The notes: a model not told the origin generated them from the sequence alone. A stretch of 64,000 nt of DNA from Paenibacillus sp. 453mf (GCF_900116105.1 NZ_FPAC01000001.1:858862-922861); one strand, 5' to 3'. Shown: positions 10,309 through 19,843, numbered from the stretch's first letter. A program made the numbers and translations.

Positions 10309-10354
10309 AGCCCGGGCTCCCTTGCAAGTGCATGCGGTGGAACCCGGGCCTTTT
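10309..10354 (+). terminator. Rho-independent terminator of malic enzyme gene
   Basis: GC-rich stem around CCCGGG at 10311-10316 pairing with CCCGGG at 10343-10348, with one bulge and one mismatch, followed by TTTT at 10351-10354. Confidence 0.85.
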
Positions 10355-10365
10355 CGTATTATTAG

Positions 10366-10395
10366 GTCAGCCAGAAAGTTCTGGTTGGCTTTTTT
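10366..10395 (+). terminator. Second hairpin with T-run
   Basis: GTCAGCCAGAA pairs with TTCTGGTTGGC (two wobble pairs) and is followed by six T. It backs up the first terminator on the + strand and overlaps the stop codon of the convergent gene on the minus strand. Confidence 0.75.
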
Positions 10396-11626
10396 AGCGG
10401 TGTTTCTTATCTGATTTATGTGCCTGCGGGCTGTCCATCAGAGACATAACACTGTATTCTTCTTCTGGATAAAGAGAGAATGCATCGGCGATGAGCCAGC
10501 TTCCATCTTCTGTTTTTACCATGTAGTACATGCCTGTCAGATCACCTTCAATATCCGATTCCTCAGCATGAACAATCGCAGTATTCGCATCATATTGAAC
10601 AATATTAATTGAAGAAGCCGAGAGATTATAGTCTACCTCATTCAAAAAGCCGGAATCGAACAATTCTTTAAGACTGCGATAAATCCATGTGGATTGATCG
10701 TGGGTTGACAATACAAGGTCTGCATCCTTGTTATTGTAACCTTCGTATTGAGCCCTAAGTGTTTCTTCAATACTTGTTTGATCCTCAGCAGGAACGGCCG
10801 GTGTATGGCCAATCAAGTCCAGCGCATGATAATATCCATAGCCACTGAGTTCATCATTCAGCTTCAAGCTTCCATCTGGCGATTCTGTCAGGAACAGCCA
10901 CACATCATCTTCAGTGAGGTCAAAGAAGAATGGACCTCCCGTCCAAATTTCCGTACGGGTAACCGAGGCTAGGATCATGCCTTCATCTGCATCAATAATC
11001 TCAATGTTCGAGTACGTTGTCGTTCCCTGGGATTTGAAGAACTCTTCGTAATACTCCACAATGAAATCGTAGTTGAGTGATTCCGGGTCGAGCATTGACT
11101 TAACCTTATTAAGATCACGTTCACTCTCAGCAGTACCAAACTGTTTAAGGAAGGCATCTACCTTTTGCTGAGTCTCTTCATCTCCTGCTGAGGTGGAAAT
11201 ATGAATCGTTTTATTACTTTGATCCCAGGACACAGTGTAGCCTGTAGCTTCAGCAACAAAGCGGAGCGGAATCAGCGTGCTTCCTTTTTCTATGTAAGGT
11301 GCCGCAGGAAGGCTGGTTCTTTGACCATCAATATGGGCTGTTGTTTTTCCAGCGTAGAGCTGGAGCTTCACATCGCCGTTATCTGCGTTGATGCGTTTCT
11401 CTGCATTGTTCCATTTCACCGAGTAATCAAATGCTTCGAATAAAGCACGGAAGGGAACAAACGTTACCCCTTTCTTGATGGCTGGTGTCACTGGAAATGT
11501 CATTAATTCGTCGTCCAGGTATACCTTGATTTTTTGCGGCGCGGCTGCTGCCGATGCGACTCCACCCATAATAGTAAATACCATGATGAATGCGAGTGTA
11601 AGCAGGCCTAGCTTCTTTCTGAACAT
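10394..11626 (-). CDS. Secreted protein with copper-amine-oxidase-like N-terminal (stalk) domain
   Basis: 410 residues from the ATG at 11626, which has GAGGGG upstream and begins a clear signal peptide (MFRKKLGLLTLAFIMVFTI, cleavage after ASA). Residues about 35-145 hold two copies of the Cu_amine_oxidN1 fold, with the hallmark VPFRALFEAF and IPLRFVAEATG blocks. The remaining part resembles two NTF2-like or SnoaL-like halves of about 120 residues each (inference from pattern, not verified). The stalk domain is widespread in Paenibacillus surface proteins; it is not an amine oxidase. Function unknown. Confidence 0.85.
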   Translation of the reverse strand: MFRKKLGLLTLAFIMVFTIMGGVASAAAAPQKIKVYLDDELMTFPVTPAIKKGVTFVPFRALFEAFDYSVKWNNAEKRINADNGDVKLQLYAGKTTAHIDGQRTSLPAAPYIEKGSTLIPLRFVAEATGYTVSWDQSNKTIHISTSAGDEETQQKVDAFLKQFGTAESERDLNKVKSMLDPESLNYDFIVEYYEEFFKSQGTTTYSNIEIIDADEGMILASVTRTEIWTGGPFFFDLTEDDVWLFLTESPDGSLKLNDELSGYGYYHALDLIGHTPAVPAEDQTSIEETLRAQYEGYNNKDADLVLSTHDQSTWIYRSLKELFDSGFLNEVDYNLSASSINIVQYDANTAIVHAEESDIEGDLTGMYYMVKTEDGSWLIADAFSLYPEEEYSVMSLMDSPQAHKSDKKHR

Positions 11627-11983
11627 GTTGTCAACCCCTCTAAGCTGTACAGTATTTTTACTATAGGAACAGCAGTCTGCCTGTCCAAAAAATATTGGAA
11701 ATGTTCCCATGTGAAACCATAATACTCGGCTTGGAAAAGTTAAGCAATCGAGGTGGAAGGATTTTACCAAGGTAATTATATACAATATTCGACTTACCTT
11801 ATTAAGCGAAGTGTACGCTGCTTTCATTGTTCATTGATTTGTTACAAATGTGCTCGAAAGTTCAGGAAAGTCATGGTACAATAAATCGTTCATTTGAGAA
11901 GAACAGGTTTACGTAATTTGTGGTTTTGGGGTAATAATACAAAAATATCTAATCTTGATTCCTAGAAGGAGGGCTTTATAGGG
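11627..11983. other. Divergent intergenic region
   Basis: 357 bases between two divergent genes. It holds the RBS of the minus-strand stalk-domain gene at its left edge and an extended -10 promoter for the plus-strand gene at 11874-11882. I see no ORF with a ribosome binding site and no other clear structure. Confidence 0.6.
11874..11882 (+). promoter_or_regulatory. Extended -10 promoter for the aromatic-acid-exporter-like gene
   Basis: TGGTACAAT matches an extended -10 (TGnTATAAT) with one change; no good -35 is evident. It gives a leader of about 95 bases before ATG 11984. Confidence 0.5.
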
Positions 11984-13048
11984 ATGTCTTTCGGCGCTCG
12001 GGTGTTGAAGACCGGGATTGCAGTCACACTGGCTTTGTATATAAGCATGCTGCTGAACATTCCCCAGTCGCCTGTGGGTGCGGCAATTGCAGCCATTTTT
12101 GCAATGCAGCCCTCTATATACCGATCCTGGCGATACTTTCTTGATCAAGTCCAATCTACGACCCTTGGCGCAATCGTTGCACTGATCGGAGGGATGGTGT
12201 TCTCTAATGAACCCATTGCAGTCGGATTGGCTTGTATACTGGTTATTAGTATTTGTCTCAAATTAAAGATGGGCGATACAATCGGTCTTACTCTTGTCAC
12301 GGTTGTATCTATTATGGAGGCCTCTGGGGACTGGCATTACGCAGTAGACAGATTCATTCTGACCCTAATCGGTATCGTGTCTGCATCGGTAATTAACGTC
12401 ACTGTATCTCCGCCAAAGCCCAAGCTGCAATTTGTAATGCAGATCAGAAGTGTCTTTGACCGCATGTCATTGCTGCTCAGAACGTCTATATCGGATGAAA
12501 TTAAAGAATCGGTGTTTCGGGATGAGAAGAATGATCTCGAAGGTCAGATCAAATCACTTGTGGATAAGTATCATCTGTTTGAAGAAGAACAGCAGAAGCT
12601 GAAGCGGGCCAAGTTCAGCTCAACGAGGCAGATGGTCGTCTACAAGCTGATGTTATCCAGTCTTCAAAAGGGCTTTGCCGTACTTGATGCGGTGGATCGT
12701 CACTATTTCCAGGCGGAACGCTCGGACAGAACAGATCAGTATTTCGATGAGCATCTGGAGAAGCTGATTAAATTCCATGAGCATGTTCTGCTCAAGTTCG
12801 AAGATAAGCTTAAGCCCAATGAACAGGAAGGCGAAGAGCTGGTGCGCACGAATGTGGAGTTCATGGAATCTGCGATCGAGGGCATTGATTTTGAGCGGGA
12901 GGGAATGCTTCGGCTGTCCATCGTTGCAGCAGCAATGTATGATTACGGATATCAGCTAGAACGTCTAAACCGCTTGGCTGACCATATTCTAGACTCTGAA
13001 GAAACGAAGGATAGCTCTGAAGGGTTATCGGCATGGCTGAAAAAATAA
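11984..13048 (+). CDS. Aromatic acid exporter family (FUSC/DUF939-like) membrane protein
   Basis: 354 residues. ATG 11984 has AAGGAGG 10 bases upstream. Residues 1-150 contain four to six closely packed membrane helices with the PQSPVGAAIAAIFAMQPSIYRSWRYFLDQ segment characteristic of ArAE_1 proteins; the remaining 200 residues are soluble, helical and charged, probably coiled coil. Members resemble half of the AaeB-type p-hydroxybenzoate efflux pump, but the substrate of the Bacillales proteins is not established. It stands alone with its own promoter. Confidence 0.85.
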   Translation: MSFGARVLKTGIAVTLALYISMLLNIPQSPVGAAIAAIFAMQPSIYRSWRYFLDQVQSTTLGAIVALIGGMVFSNEPIAVGLACILVISICLKLKMGDTIGLTLVTVVSIMEASGDWHYAVDRFILTLIGIVSASVINVTVSPPKPKLQFVMQIRSVFDRMSLLLRTSISDEIKESVFRDEKNDLEGQIKSLVDKYHLFEEEQQKLKRAKFSSTRQMVVYKLMLSSLQKGFAVLDAVDRHYFQAERSDRTDQYFDEHLEKLIKFHEHVLLKFEDKLKPNEQEGEELVRTNVEFMESAIEGIDFEREGMLRLSIVAAAMYDYGYQLERLNRLADHILDSEETKDSSEGLSAWLKK

Positions 13049-13182
13049 GAATATGGTGTAAAATGTATACTTGCGTGGACGAAGTAAATTCGTTTATGAT
13101 CTTTACAATATCTAATTCGGGGTAATTCAGTAGACTTTTCGCTAGATAATAATCCTGAATACTCATAAAGAAGGTGTGTTCC

Positions 13183-14316
13183 GTGGAGAATAAAGTGGAT
13201 GTCATTATTATTGGCGCAGGAACCATGGGACTTAGCAGCGGCTATTACCTTGCTAAGTCAGGCAAATCTGTATTGATGCTCGATGCCTATGAACCGCCTC
13301 ATACGCAAGGGAGCCATCATGGGGATACCCGATTGTTTCGTTATGCATACACTGGAGACCTCGTATACAACGCAATGGCAGTAAGAGCACATGAACTGTG
13401 GAATCAGCTAGAACGAGAAAGCAGCAGTACGCTGTTGATCCCTTCAGGTGTGCTGAACATAGCCCCAGATCATGATCCGTTAGCAGAAGAGAAGTGGAAT
13501 AATGCCCTTGCATTTAATCTTTCGGTAGAACGAATGAGCACCATGGAAATCAAACACAGATGGCCAGGGTTTCATTTGCCGAAAGGATATGCAGGTATAC
13601 TGGAGCGCAGGGCAGGGTATCTGCTGACGGAGCCTGTACTCCATGCCTATAAGGTGCTTGCCGGGCAGCATGGCGCAAGACTAGTTACTGGTGCCAAGGT
13701 CAAGCACTGGGAAGCATCTGGCTCCGGATTTATCGTACATACGGCTACAGAGAAGTATGAAACAGATCAGCTTGTAATTACGACGGGAGCCTGGGCTAAT
13801 AAAACTGCAGGATCTATTCAGCCGCCTGTTGCTGCGGTAAGACAGGTCATCGGATGGTTTGAGGCGCCTGATCTGTTTGATGTATCCCAATTTCCCGGTT
13901 TTACGCTCGATACAGAGAATGGACTATATTACGGGTTCCCCAGCAAGGATGGATCTGGATTAAAGATCGGTCGCCATGATTGGGGGACATTAATAGATCC
14001 GGATGCTCCACTGCTTCCGTTTCAGGCAGGCGGGACAGATGAAGAGATTCTTCGTCAAGCGCTCCAGCAATATCTTCCGGAAGCGAGTGGCAGGCTGATT
14101 CGGGGAGCAGCTTGCAAATATGAGAATACGCCTGATGAGGATTTTATCATCGACTATCACCCTGAGTATAAGGGAGTGGTTCTTGCCTGCGGGTTCTCTG
14201 GACATGGATTCAAGTTTGCCAGTGCGGTAGGTGAACTCATCTCCAAGCTTGTGAACGGTGATTCCATTCGTTATAATTTATCCGCATTTCGATTGGACCG
14301 ATTCCAGCACTCGTAA
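13183..14316 (+). CDS. FAD-dependent sarcosine / N-methyl-L-tryptophan oxidase family
   Basis: 377 residues. GTG 13183 is chosen over GTG 13174 because AAAGAAGG at 13167-13174 is then 8 bases away. The N-terminal dinucleotide motif is IIIGAGTMGLSSGYY. C311 in AACKYENTPDEDF matches the cysteine that carries covalent FAD in monomeric sarcosine oxidase, and the flanking YxxTPD and CGFSGHGFK blocks are conserved. It would oxidise a secondary N-methyl amine to amine, formaldehyde and hydrogen peroxide. The exact substrate (sarcosine, methyltryptophan or other) cannot be told from sequence. Confidence 0.93.
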   Translation: MENKVDVIIIGAGTMGLSSGYYLAKSGKSVLMLDAYEPPHTQGSHHGDTRLFRYAYTGDLVYNAMAVRAHELWNQLERESSSTLLIPSGVLNIAPDHDPLAEEKWNNALAFNLSVERMSTMEIKHRWPGFHLPKGYAGILERRAGYLLTEPVLHAYKVLAGQHGARLVTGAKVKHWEASGSGFIVHTATEKYETDQLVITTGAWANKTAGSIQPPVAAVRQVIGWFEAPDLFDVSQFPGFTLDTENGLYYGFPSKDGSGLKIGRHDWGTLIDPDAPLLPFQAGGTDEEILRQALQQYLPEASGRLIRGAACKYENTPDEDFIIDYHPEYKGVVLACGFSGHGFKFASAVGELISKLVNGDSIRYNLSAFRLDRFQHS

Positions 14317-14353
14317 GATTATGAAGCAACAACTTGAACTTATCCTTGTTTAT

Positions 14354-14382
14354 TTGCATGATATCCATTCATTGGCTACAAT
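14354..14382 (+). promoter_or_regulatory. Candidate sigma-A promoter upstream of FMN split-barrel gene
   Basis: TTGCAT at 14354-14359, 17-base spacer, TACAAT at 14377-14382. Transcription would start near 14389, immediately before a terminator-like hairpin at 14391. Confidence 0.5.
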
Positions 14383-14390
14383 AATAGAAC

Positions 14391-14426
14391 AGCCCGGGCT
14401 ACTGAGAAAGTCGCCCGGGTTTGTTC
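14391..14426 (+). terminator. Terminator-like hairpin
   Basis: AGCCCGGGC at 14391-14399 pairs with GCCCGGGTT at 14413-14421, followed by a T-rich tract. It probably ends the oxidase transcript; it could also act on a transcript begun at the promoter just upstream. Confidence 0.75.
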
Positions 14427-14509
14427 TTGTTGTTTGTTTTTCTGTTAAAGAGTGTGTGGATACTTTGCTTAACATCGGGAGATTGAGAAGAGCAACATGG
14501 GGGAAAAAT

Positions 14510-14977
14510 ATGAATAAATATATATCGATTCCTGAACCCTTGATGAAACTGTTGGACGGAGATCGCCTTCCGTCTAAACAGAACGAAGCATTCATGCTGC
14601 AGACGGTAACGGAGGAAGGCTGGCCGCATACAGCAATGATCAGTGTCGGTGAGATTGTAGCAATGGATGATTATACATTAAGGCTGGCATTATGGCGCGG
14701 TACGATAACTTCTCACAATATGCAACGCAGCGGCAAAGCTGAGCTGGTTATTGTGTACGCAGAACGCGTCTATTATCTCAAAGTAGCTGTTAAGCCGCTT
14801 GCTCCATTAATGTCTGCCAAACATGAAAGAGACAGGTTCAGCGCGCATATTCATGCGTTAAAGATAGATCAAGCGAAATACGCTCATATTGAAGCTGGTA
14901 TTCGGGTTCAGCTGATTGATCCAGATTCAGTGATTACACGATGGACGGAAACGGTGGAAGAGCTGAGGATGGACTAA
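14510..14977 (+). CDS. Pyridoxamine 5'-phosphate oxidase family (FMN split-barrel) protein
   Basis: 155 residues from ATG 14510, preceded by GGGGGAA. The sequence has the split-barrel pattern: a first strand LQTVTEEGWPHTAMISVGEI, then RLALWRGTITSHNMQRSGKAELVIV, as in FMN-binding general stress proteins of the PNPOx-like clan. Such proteins bind flavin and may reduce or sense flavins or small oxidants; this one has no assigned substrate. An upstream in-frame extension to 14258 would overlap the oxidase gene and the hairpin, so it is rejected. Confidence 0.82.
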   Translation: MNKYISIPEPLMKLLDGDRLPSKQNEAFMLQTVTEEGWPHTAMISVGEIVAMDDYTLRLALWRGTITSHNMQRSGKAELVIVYAERVYYLKVAVKPLAPLMSAKHERDRFSAHIHALKIDQAKYAHIEAGIRVQLIDPDSVITRWTETVEELRMD

Positions 14978-15055
14978 TGTTTGGTTTATGAGTTTACAGC
15001 TATGGTATGAAAATTAAAATTACAGTTAGAAAATGATCAAAAAGGAGCGGATCAC

Positions 15056-17419
15056 TTGAGTACGGACAAGGAATGGCGACTAGAACAGTCTAGAGTGGAC
15101 GAAGTTACCGAACAAATTCGGCAATCCATTAACAAGCTTGAGAGTGAAGTAGGTTCTGTTCGCGGAGAAGTGGTTGAAATGCGAAAAGAATTTTGGGATG
15201 AGGTCACCATTAACTTTAGTGAAGCAGATGATGTTGGTGAGACTTCTACAAACTTAAGGCAGCAATCCGAGGTACTGTCTGAACGGGAACGAAGCCACAA
15301 AAACGCATTTAATGCACTCAAAAAACTCAATAAGCTGGAAGGAAATCCATATTTCGGACGTATTGATTTTGTGGAGAAGGGTTCTGATACAGCAGAACCC
15401 ATATATTTGGGGATTGCCTCCTTTTTGTCAGAGCAGGAGAACGATTTTCTTGTCTATGACTGGCGCGCTCCGATATCGAATCTGTACTATGACGGGGCTC
15501 CGGGGCCATCATCCTATCGAACACCTTCTGGCCTGATTGAAGGTGAAATTACGTTAAAACGGCAGTTTACCATTCGTGATGGGGATATCAAGTTCATGTT
15601 TGATACCGGAGTTACGATTGGCGATGAGTTATTGCAGGCCGTGCTCAGCCAAAGCTCTGATGCGTCCATGAAAAGTATTGTGGCGACCATTCAAAAAGAG
15701 CAGAACCAGATTATTCGAAATGATTCAAGCCGTTTGTTAATCGTTCAGGGTGCAGCTGGAAGTGGAAAAACATCGGCAGCTTTGCAGCGCGTCGCCTATT
15801 TACTATACAAAGATCGGGAATTTCTTAAGGCTGACCAAATGATTCTGTTCTCACCGAATCCGATGTTTAACAGCTATGTATCTACCGTCTTGCCTGAGCT
15901 TGGCGAAGAGAACATGCTGCAGACTACATTTCAGGAGTATTTGGAACGAAGAATCGGCAAAGAATATCAGCTTGAGGATCCCTTTGTTCAGCTGGAATAT
16001 GTCTTATCTCAATCTGATGATCCTGGTTATGAAGCTCGAATTCAAGGGATTCAGTTCAAGTCCTCACCCGAGTTTCTTGATTTGATATTAAGCTATAAAG
16101 ATCGACTTGCACATGCGGGAATGATGTTCAAACCGCTTCGTTTTCTCGGAAGAGAGGTCATTTCCACACAGCAGATCACGCAGAAATTTTACGAATTTGA
16201 CAAGGGCATTCGAATCGCGAGCCGGCTTGAACTGCTCAAAGAATGGATGCTCAAGGAGCTTGCTGCTTTTGGCAAAGGCGAACTTACAGCAGCTTGGGTA
16301 GATGAACAAATTCAGCTGCTTGGCACAGAAGACTATCACCGGGCCTATCAGAGATTACGACGGAAGCAGCGCGGCAAGCAGGATACATTTAATGATTTTG
16401 ACGTGGAAAGGGATATATTGGCCAAAATGGTAGTATCAGATCGACTTAAGCCCCTTCGAAAATGGGTGAAAGCAACTCGATTTGTCGACATGAAAGGCCT
16501 CTACCAAGCTATATTCAAGGATGCCCAGTCATCTTGTGGGGTTGATCATTCACGCCTTCCGGCGGCTTGGAATGATATTTGCAAATTTACGATAGATAAA
16601 ATGAATAACCAGGAGCTTGCATACGAAGATACGACTCCGTTCCTGTACCTAAAGGATTCATTATTAGGGTTTCGCGTGTTTACGAATATCCGCCATGTGA
16701 TCGTTGATGAAGCCCAGGATTATTCTCCATTCCAGCTCGCATTCTTCAGACAAATGTTTCCCCGTGCGAAGATGACAGCGTTAGGAGATTTTAATCAGGC
16801 GATTTATGCCCATTCATCTGTACTTAGTGGGACAAGTGAGCTAAGGGATATATACAGTACAGATAAGGCGGAAGTGATAAGGCTAACGCGCAGCTACCGT
16901 TCAACGAGGGAAATCGTAGAATTTACAAAGTCATTGCTGCCTAATGGTGAGGCCATCGTTCCATTCAATCGTGAGGGAGAGAAGCCATATGTATATGAAT
17001 ATGGGAAGAGAGATGAGATGGAGGAAGCAATGGTATTGAAGCTTGAGGAGCTTCAGTCACAAGGGCACGAGTCCATCGCTGTCATCTGTAAGTCCGCAGG
17101 TCAAAGTCTTAAGGTGCACGAGCGACTTCTGGGCAAGCTGAGCACAGCGCCCAAGCTTATTAAAAAAACGACGCTTGGTTTCGAAAAAGGAATACAGGTC
17201 ATTCCAGCATACCTGGCTAAGGGTGTAGAATTTGATGCAGTCATGATTTATGATGGATCGGCCAAAGCGTACTCAAGAGAAAGTGAACGCAAACTGTTCT
17301 ATACAGCGTGCACGCGTGCGATGCATTTGCTGTACATTTACTCCAAAGGTGCAGTCAGTCCATTTGTATCAATGGTTGATTCTCAGCTGTATCAGCATGA
17401 ACTTGAATATTCGAAATAA
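15056..17419 (+). CDS. helD: RNA polymerase recycling motor HelD (UvrD-like ATPase)
   Basis: 787 residues beginning at TTG 15056, with AAGGAG 8 bases upstream. Residues 1-90 form a charged coiled coil like the HelD arm that enters the RNA polymerase secondary channel. A superfamily 1 helicase core follows: Walker A GAAGSGKTS near residue 231, Walker B HVIVDEAQDYSPFQ, then LTRSYRSTREI and the C-terminal FYTACTRAMHLLYIY motif VI. HelD pulls stalled RNA polymerase off nucleic acid in an ATP-dependent way. It is monocistronic, followed by a strong terminator. Confidence 0.95.
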   Translation: MSTDKEWRLEQSRVDEVTEQIRQSINKLESEVGSVRGEVVEMRKEFWDEVTINFSEADDVGETSTNLRQQSEVLSERERSHKNAFNALKKLNKLEGNPYFGRIDFVEKGSDTAEPIYLGIASFLSEQENDFLVYDWRAPISNLYYDGAPGPSSYRTPSGLIEGEITLKRQFTIRDGDIKFMFDTGVTIGDELLQAVLSQSSDASMKSIVATIQKEQNQIIRNDSSRLLIVQGAAGSGKTSAALQRVAYLLYKDREFLKADQMILFSPNPMFNSYVSTVLPELGEENMLQTTFQEYLERRIGKEYQLEDPFVQLEYVLSQSDDPGYEARIQGIQFKSSPEFLDLILSYKDRLAHAGMMFKPLRFLGREVISTQQITQKFYEFDKGIRIASRLELLKEWMLKELAAFGKGELTAAWVDEQIQLLGTEDYHRAYQRLRRKQRGKQDTFNDFDVERDILAKMVVSDRLKPLRKWVKATRFVDMKGLYQAIFKDAQSSCGVDHSRLPAAWNDICKFTIDKMNNQELAYEDTTPFLYLKDSLLGFRVFTNIRHVIVDEAQDYSPFQLAFFRQMFPRAKMTALGDFNQAIYAHSSVLSGTSELRDIYSTDKAEVIRLTRSYRSTREIVEFTKSLLPNGEAIVPFNREGEKPYVYEYGKRDEMEEAMVLKLEELQSQGHESIAVICKSAGQSLKVHERLLGKLSTAPKLIKKTTLGFEKGIQVIPAYLAKGVEFDAVMIYDGSAKAYSRESERKLFYTACTRAMHLLYIYSKGAVSPFVSMVDSQLYQHELEYSK

Positions 17420-17463
17420 CCGTACCAAAAACCATCATCTAAGCATGGTCAACTGGAATAGTC

Positions 17464-17505
17464 CAGCAGCACATTCTCTTTATGGGAATCGTGCTGCTGT
17501 TTTTT
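17464..17505 (+). terminator. Terminator of helD
   Basis: Perfect 9-bp stem CAGCAGCAC (17464-17472) / GTGCTGCTG (17491-17499), 18-base loop, then six T. Confidence 0.9.
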
Positions 17506-17626
17506 GCAACAAGGATCTAATTGAATATTATTACATATAATGAAAGATTATAGAGAGGGTGATGTAAGGAAATGGAGGTTGTTCTCATCATTTCCTGACG
17601 AATTATAAACTCTTAAGTCAATTATG

Positions 17627-17655
17627 TTTACATGTAACCTTCAGACTACTATAAT
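17627..17655 (+). promoter_or_regulatory. Sigma-A promoter of adenine deaminase gene
   Basis: TTTACA at 17627-17632, 17-base spacer, TATAAT at 17650-17655; leader of about 35 bases. No purine riboswitch could be recognised in the upstream 200 bases. Confidence 0.8.
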
Positions 17656-17697
17656 CATTAACAATCTACTTTTTTACGGTGAATGGGGGAAATTCAA

Positions 17698-19518
17698 ATG
17701 ATGAAAAAACAATTTGCAAGGCCAGCATTGGCTGATTGCGTGAAAGAGCTCGTTGCTACGGCTAGAGGAGATCAAAAGGCTTCTTTAGTTATTCAGAACG
17801 GGTCCTTGGTCAATGTCGTGTCAGGCGAAATATTGCAGGGCATGTCTGTTGCTGTGCAAGGCTCTCGCATTGCATATGTAGGCAAGGATGCTTCACATAC
17901 GATTGGACCGGACACAGAAATTATTGACGCGAGCGGGCAGTATATTGCACCTGGGCTGCTTGATGGTCATTGTCATATTGAGAGCACCCAATTAACCGTA
18001 GCGGAATTTGCAAGAGCTGTGCTCCCATTAGGGACGACAGGCGGATTTTTTGATGCGCATGAAATTTCCAACGTACTTGGTCTGAACGGTCTTAAATATA
18101 TGCTCGAAGAGGCAAGAACTACACCGCTCGCTGCTTATATGCAGGCGCCTTCCTGTGTACCGTCTACAAGTCCTGAGCTGGAAACGACGGGAGCATATAT
18201 CGGTCCTGATGAGGTAGCTGAAGCATTAAGCTGGGGTAATGACATGATTGGTTTAGGGGAAGTAATGAACTTTCCGGGTGTCGTGTACGGGGAAGAGAAG
18301 ATGATTGGAGAAATAGAAGCTACGCTGCGTGCGGGTAAAGCGGTTGACGGTCACTTTACTTGGGCAGCTGATGATTGGAGACTGCCTGTATATGCTGCGG
18401 CCGGTGTAACAGGAGATCATGAATGTGTGACCAAAGAGGATGTACAGGAAAGAATCCGTCTAGGAATGTACGCCAAGATGAGGCAAGGTTCAGCCTGGCA
18501 TGACGTAGCAGAAACGATTAAGGCGTCGACTGAGCTGGGACTAGATACAAGACGGATGATGCTTGTTACTGATGATCGCAGTTCAGAATCTCTGCTGAAT
18601 GAAGGGCATATGAATTACGTTGTACGTCTGGCCATTTCACAGGGAGTCAAACCGGTAACGGCTTTTCAGATGGCAACGATCAATACGGCAGAACGGTTTG
18701 GCGTCCAGAGAGATGTCGGTTCAATTATACCAGGTTCAATTGCAGATATTATTCTGCTGGATGGAAGACTCGCTGATGTGAATGTACACACGACTATTGC
18801 GGCTGGTCAAGTGGTTGCCCGGGAAGGAAAAATGGTGGCTTCCTGGGATAAGTATCACTATCCTCAAAATGCACTGGGTACTGTTCAATTAAAGGCCGAC
18901 ATTCAAGCGGATCATTTTGTGATCAAGACTCCTGTTCAGGAGGGTGAGCTAAACGCGCGCATTATTCAAGTGACAGAGAACCATGTGGAGACGAAGGAAG
19001 TCTTCAAGACAGTCCGAGCAGAATCAGGCCAACTCATCCTTAGTATGGATCAGGATGTATGCAAGATTGCTGTTATTGAACGACATCATAGAACAGGAAA
19101 CAGGGCAGTAGCTCTTGTTAGTGGAGTAGGCTTTAACCGACCTGCCGCGATTGCCATGACGGTCGCTCATGACAGCCATAATCTGATGGTGATCGGAACA
19201 GATGACAATCTAATGGCTGAAGCGGCTAACCGGGTAGTGAGTATGCAAGGCGGAGTGGCCGTCGTAACCGATGAGGGAACGACAGAATTTCCGCTGCCGA
19301 TTGCAGGCCTTATGTCACCGGAGCCTTTTGAAATCGTAGCTTCGCAGTCTGAAGCCATTAGCGAGGCGCTTCAAGCCTCTGGATGCTGCTTGAATAATGC
19401 GTTTATGACGTTGTCATTATTGGCCTTGGTTGTTATACCAGAGCTGCGGCTGTCCGATAAGGGGCTTGTTCGTATTTCTGCAAACGGAATTGAGATCGTT
19501 TCTTTGTTTGAGCACTAA
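17698..19518 (+). CDS. ade: Adenine deaminase
   Basis: 606 residues. ATG 17698 (followed by a second ATG) has GGGGGAA 6 bases upstream. The amidohydrolase metal motif is DGHCHIEST, with further ligands in GHFTWAADD and a TDDRSS block, and the C-terminal adenine deaminase domain ends in glycine-rich strands around MSPEPFEIVASQ. It deaminates adenine to hypoxanthine for purine salvage. Length fits the about 580-600 residue family. Own promoter upstream and terminator downstream, so it is a single-gene unit. Confidence 0.95.
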   Translation: MMKKQFARPALADCVKELVATARGDQKASLVIQNGSLVNVVSGEILQGMSVAVQGSRIAYVGKDASHTIGPDTEIIDASGQYIAPGLLDGHCHIESTQLTVAEFARAVLPLGTTGGFFDAHEISNVLGLNGLKYMLEEARTTPLAAYMQAPSCVPSTSPELETTGAYIGPDEVAEALSWGNDMIGLGEVMNFPGVVYGEEKMIGEIEATLRAGKAVDGHFTWAADDWRLPVYAAAGVTGDHECVTKEDVQERIRLGMYAKMRQGSAWHDVAETIKASTELGLDTRRMMLVTDDRSSESLLNEGHMNYVVRLAISQGVKPVTAFQMATINTAERFGVQRDVGSIIPGSIADIILLDGRLADVNVHTTIAAGQVVAREGKMVASWDKYHYPQNALGTVQLKADIQADHFVIKTPVQEGELNARIIQVTENHVETKEVFKTVRAESGQLILSMDQDVCKIAVIERHHRTGNRAVALVSGVGFNRPAAIAMTVAHDSHNLMVIGTDDNLMAEAANRVVSMQGGVAVVTDEGTTEFPLPIAGLMSPEPFEIVASQSEAISEALQASGCCLNNAFMTLSLLALVVIPELRLSDKGLVRISANGIEIVSLFEH

Positions 19519-19546
19519 CAGAAATAACCTATATATTTACTCGTCT

Positions 19547-19586
19547 AAAATAGGTAAGTAGACATCTGTCTGCTTGCCTATTTTTT
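19547..19586 (+). terminator. Terminator of adenine deaminase gene
   Basis: Long stem AAAATAGGTAAGTAGACA / TGTCTGCTTGCCTATTTT (one wobble, two-base apparent loop) running into TTTTTT. Confidence 0.9.
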
Positions 19587-19760
19587 CGTTCGAGTGAAAT
19601 TTAAATAGGTCGGAATCATTAAATAAGCAAAAAGTCCTATAAAATGCTTTCGTATTTCTCCGAAGAATATAAAGTAATACTTTCGTCCTTTGAAAATTGT
19701 CGAAGCGTAAGACTAAGGTAATTACCTCATGAGACAAAGGGACGTCATTGTATACGAATT

Positions 19761-19843
19761 GGAGGCAAATTTGCTGAAAAGCAAAGACGCAAAGCCATGG
19801 GTCTAAGGTGAGTCTAATGACTTATGATGACAGCCGGTTGCCG
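19761..19843 (+). promoter_or_regulatory. c-di-GMP-I (GEMM) riboswitch
   Basis: The aptamer landmarks appear in order: P1 strand GGCAA (19764-19768), a short hairpin TTTGC-TGAA-AAGCAAA with GNRA-like loop, the invariant GACGCAAAGCC, GGGTCTAAGG, and ATGACAGCCGGTTGCC closing P1 (TTGCC at 19838-19842). This matches the GEMM-I consensus. No U-tract terminator follows; a weak TTCCT/AGGAG pairing over the Shine-Dalgarno suggests translational control, which is inference. It controls the exported protein at 19911. Confidence 0.93.

Noticed and set aside
10394..11827. Longer start for the stalk-domain protein
   Set aside because: The extra 67 residues before the ATG at 11626 have no family character and would bury the signal peptide; the RBS favours 11626.
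17506..17697. Purine riboswitch before adenine deaminase
   Set aside because: I looked for the conserved purine aptamer core and loop sequences and did not find them; only a sigma-A promoter and a small inverted repeat at 17567-17596 are visible.
19537..19737. 66-codon ORF on the minus strand downstream of adenine deaminase
   Set aside because: It crosses the deaminase terminator, has no ribosome site or recognisable family, and looks like chance coding.
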